The position numbers were made by a program, and so were the translations under genes. The notes beneath the pieces are model-generated. The model was given only the letters and a program-made list of their open reading frames with translations. It searched no databases and was not told the DNA's origin. From the NCBI GenBank assembly GCA_965247505.1, contig OZ252020.1, forward strand, positions 1,922,001-1,986,000: a stretch of 64,000 nt of DNA, in the 5' to 3' direction. The DNA is from CAIYRG01 sp965247505 (lineage in GTDB: Bacteria > Pseudomonadota > Alphaproteobacteria > Micropepsales > Micropepsaceae). Positions 60,400 to 64,000 of the stretch are shown here, in pieces. Each line of letters starts with the position of its first letter. The stretch's first letter is position 1.

Positions 60400-61266
60400 T
60401 TACGAAAGATATTGCTTGAACCAATCGATTGTTCGGCCCCAAGCAAGTTCCGCCGCCGCCTGGTTGTAACGCGGCTCGTTCGTATCGTTGTTAAAGCCGT
60501 GCTGCGCGCCGTCATACATGTGGAATTCATAGGTCTTGCCGAGCCGATCCAATTCCGAGCGGTAAAGGATCGCTTCGCCGGTATTATTCATATCGAGCAT
60601 GACATCGGCATAATTCATGAGAAGCGGCGCATTCAGTCTCGGTGCCAGCGAGGGATGCGGCGGCTGGCCATAAAAAACGACGACCGCGCTTAATGACGGA
60701 TCGTTCACCGACAGGGCCTGGGTCACGCGTCCACCCCAGCAAAACCCCACAGCGCCGATTTTGTCTGAGGTCTCGGGACGCGCGCGTAAATAGGCGATTC
60801 CTGCGACGCCGTTCTGCACGGTCTCTTCAGGGTTCAATGTGCGCAGCCGGTCGAAGGCCCTGCCTTCGCCGGGCCCAGGCGTTCCGCCGGCAGGGCTGAG
60901 AAAATCGACTCCAAGGGCTGCGAAACCTGCGATCACCAGCCGGCGGGCGATGTCTTCTTGGTGCGGGTTGATGCCGCCGGCCTCGTGGACAACAACAACA
61001 CCCGGGTGGGGCCCCGGCGCTGTCGGGAGGACGAGATTGGCGTTTACGGTTCCGGTCACGCCCTCAAAACTTACTCGCTCTTTCGTAATTCGGGGATCGT
61101 CTTCGGCGATTGTTTGGGCATTGGCGAAATTGCAGTCCAGCACCGGCAGCAAAGCTGCAGCTGCGCCGGCGCTCCCAACGATACGCGCAGCCTGGGCCAG
61201 GAATTTTCTGCGGTCGGAATGGTTGTGAACATAGTCGTGATGAATATCGATAATTCTCTGGTCCAT
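60400..61266 (-). CDS. Tat-exported dienelactone hydrolase family protein
   Basis: A 288-residue alpha/beta hydrolase. The twin-arginine leader is DRRKFLAQAAR (Arg19-20). Nucleophile Cys176 is in GAVGFCWGGRV and catalytic His256 in YDGAQHGFNND, with an Asp in NYADVMLDMNN. Dienelactone hydrolases open cyclic esters. Export is unusual for the family and fits its position beside the periplasmic oxidation genes. It is read towards the aldo/keto reductase and divergently from the Mo enzyme. Confidence 0.92.
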   Translation of the reverse strand: MDQRIIDIHHDYVHNHSDRRKFLAQAARIVGSAGAAAALLPVLDCNFANAQTIAEDDPRITKERVSFEGVTGTVNANLVLPTAPGPHPGVVVVHEAGGINPHQEDIARRLVIAGFAALGVDFLSPAGGTPGPGEGRAFDRLRTLNPEETVQNGVAGIAYLRARPETSDKIGAVGFCWGGRVTQALSVNDPSLSAVVVFYGQPPHPSLAPRLNAPLLMNYADVMLDMNNTGEAILYRSELDRLGKTYEFHMYDGAQHGFNNDTNEPRYNQAAAELAWGRTIDWFKQYLS

Positions 61267-61490
61267 CGGGCGGGCTCCCTAAAAGCTGTTGCTTTGGCGC
61301 TTATAGCAAATAGTCGGGCCTGGTTGACCAGGGAGTTTGATCCAAAACGGAAGCTCACGCCGTATTGAGCGGGTCTTCGCTAATATCTCGCACTACCGAG
61401 ATGTTTTTGCCCGTAGTCTCCATCGGGGCTTTGTTGGGGCCCGGTTAGGCTGTAGTTTGAGCCAATAAACAAAAGCGGCAGGAGACGGTC

Positions 61491-63773
61491 ATGTTGGCTC
61501 CAAAGACAGTTCAGGCGTCCGGGGATCGAAGTGTATGCGAGCTTATCGAGGCCATGGAGGCCGCATCCGATAGGCCGCTCTTTGCCAAGGATCTGGGCCG
61601 CAGAGGCTTTCTGAAGATTACCGGCTTGGCGGGCGCGGGGCTTGTCCTTGCCTTCTCCACCTTGCCGCGTGGGGCCAGCGCGCAAGACGCCGGCGGAGAA
61701 AACACTTTCAATGCCTTTATCAGGATCGCTCCGGATGGAGAGATCTTGGTCTATTCCAAAGCCCCGGAAATCGGTCAGGGCATCAAAACCGTATTTCCCA
61801 TGATCATCACGGAAGAATTGGATGGTAATTGGTCCGATGTCCGCATTGAACAGGCGCCGATCAAGCCTGAAGTTTACGGGCGGCAGAGCGCAGGCGGTTC
61901 CAACTCGATCGTCCAAGGCTGGACACAGCACCGTCATGCCGGCGCCACTGCGCGGGCCATGCTCATCAGTGCTGCTGCGCGCCGGCTAAATGTTTCCGAA
62001 TCCGAGCTTAGCGCCGAGAACAGCATGGTCATCCATGCCCCGAGCGATCGCCGGATTTCCTATGGCGAGCTTGCAAATGAAGCCGCAACACTTGCCGTGC
62101 CCGACCCTGAAAGTTTGAGCTTAAAGCCGCGCGGCGAGTGGAAACTTTTGGGCACCCGAATGCCCCGCGTCGACAACCACGCGGTAGTGACCGGCACCGA
62201 GACATTCGGCATCGATCAAGTTTTACCGAACATGGTTTATGCCACCTACACGAAATGTCCCGCCGTCGGCGGGCGCGTAGCTGCGGCCAATGTCGATGCG
62301 ATCAAATCCATGTCCGGCGTGCACCATGCTTTTGTCATCGAGGGCAATGGCAATGAGGCGCAGCTTATGTCCGGCGTTGCCATTGTCGCCAATTCCACCT
62401 GGGCGGCAATCAAAGCAAAACGCGCTTTGAATATAGACTGGGACGAAACCAATGCCGGAAAAGACAGCTGGAGCGGCGCCATGCAGCAGGCCAATGCGCT
62501 TGCCGGAACGTCCGGTCCCGAAACGCTTTCCGACATCGGCAATACCGAGGCCGCGTTAGCGGGTGCCGCTGAGGTGATGGAGGCCTCTTACGACTATCCC
62601 TTCGTTTCCCACGCGCCGCTTGAGCCGCAAAATTGCACGGCCTGGTTTCATGAGGGCATCGCCGAATTTTGGGTTCCCACCCAGTCCGGCGACCGCGCAT
62701 TGCCGCAGATTGCCGAGTGGCTGAATATTCCCGTCGAGCGGGTGATCATTCATCAGGGTCGCGCGGGCGGTGGGTTTGGACGCCGTTTGCTAAATGATTT
62801 CATGTTCGAAGCAATGGAGATTTCTCGGCGCATCGACGCTCCGGTGAAGCTGCAATGGACGCGCGAAGATGATTTTGCGCATGATTTTTATCGCGTCGGC
62901 GGCTTTCATCATTTCAAGGCGGGGCTCGACGATGACGGCAAACTGATCGCTTGGGACGATCACTTCATCTCGTTTACGAATGATGGCGATGGACCTGTCG
63001 CGGGCGGCGATTTCCGCCATTTTCAGCCCGGACCTCTGCTCGCAAATTTCCATGTGACACAAACTTTGCTTCCGTTGAAAACACGCTGCGGCCCGTGGCG
63101 CGCGCCGCGTTCCAATGCGATTGCCTTTGCCGAACAATCTTTTCTCCACGAGCTATCTAGCCAAGCCGGGCGCGATCATCTTGAGTTTTTGCTCGAGATC
63201 ATGGGCGAGCCGCGATGGCTCGAGCCCGGCAATCGCGGTGCGCTTAACACCGGCCGGGCTGCCGGCGTTATCCGGCTTGCTGCCGAGCAAGCCGGTTGGG
63301 GAAGGCAAATGCCGGAAGGCCGTGCGCTGGGGCTGTCCTTCTATTTTTGTCACAACGGCCATGTCGCGGAAGTCGCCGAGGTGAGCGTCGATACGGCGCG
63401 CAATGTGACGGTGCACAATGTCACCGTCGCTGCGGACATCGGACCGGTCTTGAATATGAGTGGCGCAGAAACCCAAGCGCAAGGCGCGGTGCTCGACGGG
63501 CTCTCCACCATGCAAGGGTTGGAGATCACCATTGAAAACGGACGCGTGCAGCAAGCTAATTTTGACAGTTACCCGATGTTGCGCATTGCCGGCGCGCCGG
63601 AAGTGGACGTGCATTTCATACAGTCCGATTTCGACCCAACCGGTTTTGGCGAGCCGGCCTTGCCGCCTCTAGCGCCCGCCGTTTGCAATGCGATATTCAC
63701 CACCAGCGGCATACGTACCCGCTCGCTTCCACTGACGAAATCCAATTTCACCTTAGTAGCGAGTTTGGGGTAG
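61491..63773 (+). CDS. Molybdenum hydroxylase large subunit (IorB/aldehyde dehydrogenase type)
   Basis: A 760-residue member of the xanthine oxidase superfamily, molybdopterin-cytosine-dinucleotide subunit, isoquinoline 1-oxidoreductase beta-like. The Tat leader is DLGRRGFLKITGL (Arg37-38). Seen: PEIGQGIKTVFPMIITEELD, QGRAGGGFGRRLLND (the GGFGRR cofactor loop), GPWRAPRSNAIAFAEQSF, and FGEPALPPLAPAVCNAIF near the end, with the Glu that activates Mo water. Such enzymes oxidise aldehydes or N-heterocycles in the periplasm and pass electrons to an iron-sulphur or cytochrome subunit. No small 2Fe-2S subunit gene is visible before or after it. Confidence 0.92.
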   Translation: MLAPKTVQASGDRSVCELIEAMEAASDRPLFAKDLGRRGFLKITGLAGAGLVLAFSTLPRGASAQDAGGENTFNAFIRIAPDGEILVYSKAPEIGQGIKTVFPMIITEELDGNWSDVRIEQAPIKPEVYGRQSAGGSNSIVQGWTQHRHAGATARAMLISAAARRLNVSESELSAENSMVIHAPSDRRISYGELANEAATLAVPDPESLSLKPRGEWKLLGTRMPRVDNHAVVTGTETFGIDQVLPNMVYATYTKCPAVGGRVAAANVDAIKSMSGVHHAFVIEGNGNEAQLMSGVAIVANSTWAAIKAKRALNIDWDETNAGKDSWSGAMQQANALAGTSGPETLSDIGNTEAALAGAAEVMEASYDYPFVSHAPLEPQNCTAWFHEGIAEFWVPTQSGDRALPQIAEWLNIPVERVIIHQGRAGGGFGRRLLNDFMFEAMEISRRIDAPVKLQWTREDDFAHDFYRVGGFHHFKAGLDDDGKLIAWDDHFISFTNDGDGPVAGGDFRHFQPGPLLANFHVTQTLLPLKTRCGPWRAPRSNAIAFAEQSFLHELSSQAGRDHLEFLLEIMGEPRWLEPGNRGALNTGRAAGVIRLAAEQAGWGRQMPEGRALGLSFYFCHNGHVAEVAEVSVDTARNVTVHNVTVAADIGPVLNMSGAETQAQGAVLDGLSTMQGLEITIENGRVQQANFDSYPMLRIAGAPEVDVHFIQSDFDPTGFGEPALPPLAPAVCNAIFTTSGIRTRSLPLTKSNFTLVASLG

Positions 63774-63782
63774 CGAGTTTGG

Positions 63783-64000
63783 ATGGCCGTTCTATTTGAT
63801 TTGGCGGCGGGTGACGGCCGCCGGTTTAGTCCCCATTGCTGGCGCACGCGCTTAGCGCTTGCTCATAAGAATCTTCCTTGCGAGGCGCGTGCAACGCGCT
63901 TCACCGACATCGCGTCCATCGCAGACGGCAAGCAAAAAACCGTCCCGGTACTGGACGATGAAGGAAAGATCCTTGCCTATCTGGTTAACGCCCATGACCG
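63783..64000 (+). CDS. Glutathione S-transferase family protein, partial
   Basis: The first 72 codons, cut by the window edge. The thioredoxin-like N-terminal domain reads FDLAAGDGRRFSPHCWRTRL, ALAHKNLPCEARATRF and KTVPVLDDEGKIL, typical of bacterial GSTs; the Pro after the cis-Pro-type VPVL is present. It starts 9 bases after the Mo enzyme, suggesting one operon and perhaps detoxification of reactive aldehydes. Confidence 0.85.
   Translation, partial: MAVLFDLAAGDGRRFSPHCWRTRLALAHKNLPCEARATRFTDIASIADGKQKTVPVLDDEGKILAYLVNAHD

Noticed and set aside
1..64000. CRISPR arrays, tRNA or rRNA genes, prophage or integrase modules
   Set aside because: I looked for regular spaced repeats, cloverleaf-like segments and phage or integrase gene sets and saw none. 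The only mobile elements are one IS1380 and two IS1595 copies.

Overview
The window is chromosomal DNA from an alphaproteobacterium. It is moderately GC-rich and densely coded. The housekeeping genes (leuS, lptE, holA, hisF, ribA, a class A PBP) are alphaproteobacterial in type. An hfaA-hfaB-hfaD set (holdfast anchor) and a bufferin operon with a SigF-type promoter suggest a holdfast-forming, Caulobacter-like or hyphomonad-like lineage. This placement is inference; no rRNA or tRNA gene is visible.

Layout. 1-6.4 kb: a class A penicillin-binding protein running off the left edge, an IS1380-family element, and a MacAB-type exporter whose adaptor gene has lost its 5' end at the IS. 6.4-19.4 kb: core genes, namely a response regulator, ribA, an L,D-transpeptidase-like gene, yggS, a thiE-like gene, a beta-barrel protein, an odd secreted TIG-domain protein, a DUF3576 lipoprotein, leuS-lptE-holA, hisF and a PilZ protein. 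19.4-24.6 kb: a PAS protein, a rhomboid protease, and a secreted repeat-protein gene broken by two separate IS1595-family insertions. 24.7-29.8 kb: small exported proteins, a DODA-type dioxygenase with a 3' frameshift, hfaABD and a second rhomboid. 29.9-44.4 kb: an M13 peptidase, two IalB proteins, an intact MacA-MacB-outer-membrane-factor operon, a recombination scar with two gene remnants, an EgtB-EgtD fusion, and a FadE-type acyl-CoA dehydrogenase. 44.5-47.3 kb: a bufferin operon that appears to be decaying, with a nonsense codon in bufB and a truncated sigF after bufD.

47.3-64 kb is the most unusual part. Three consecutive modules each pair a Tat-exported thiamine-diphosphate (ThDP) enzyme of the acetolactate synthase/benzoylformate decarboxylase superfamily with a small exported single-haem cytochrome c. 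On the left lie a Tat-exported flavin amine oxidase, an orphan amino-acid-type binding protein, two small His-containing membrane proteins and two paralogous secreted proteins. On the right lie an aldo/keto reductase, a Tat-exported dienelactone hydrolase, a Tat-exported molybdenum hydroxylase large subunit and a glutathione transferase.

Working hypothesis (inference): this is a periplasmic route in which amines or amino acids are deaminated to 2-oxo acids or aldehydes. The 2-oxo acids are then decarboxylated or oxidised by the ThDP enzymes, with electrons passing to the paired cytochromes, and aldehydes are oxidised by the Mo enzyme. I know of no characterised periplasmic ThDP-enzyme/cytochrome c system of this kind.
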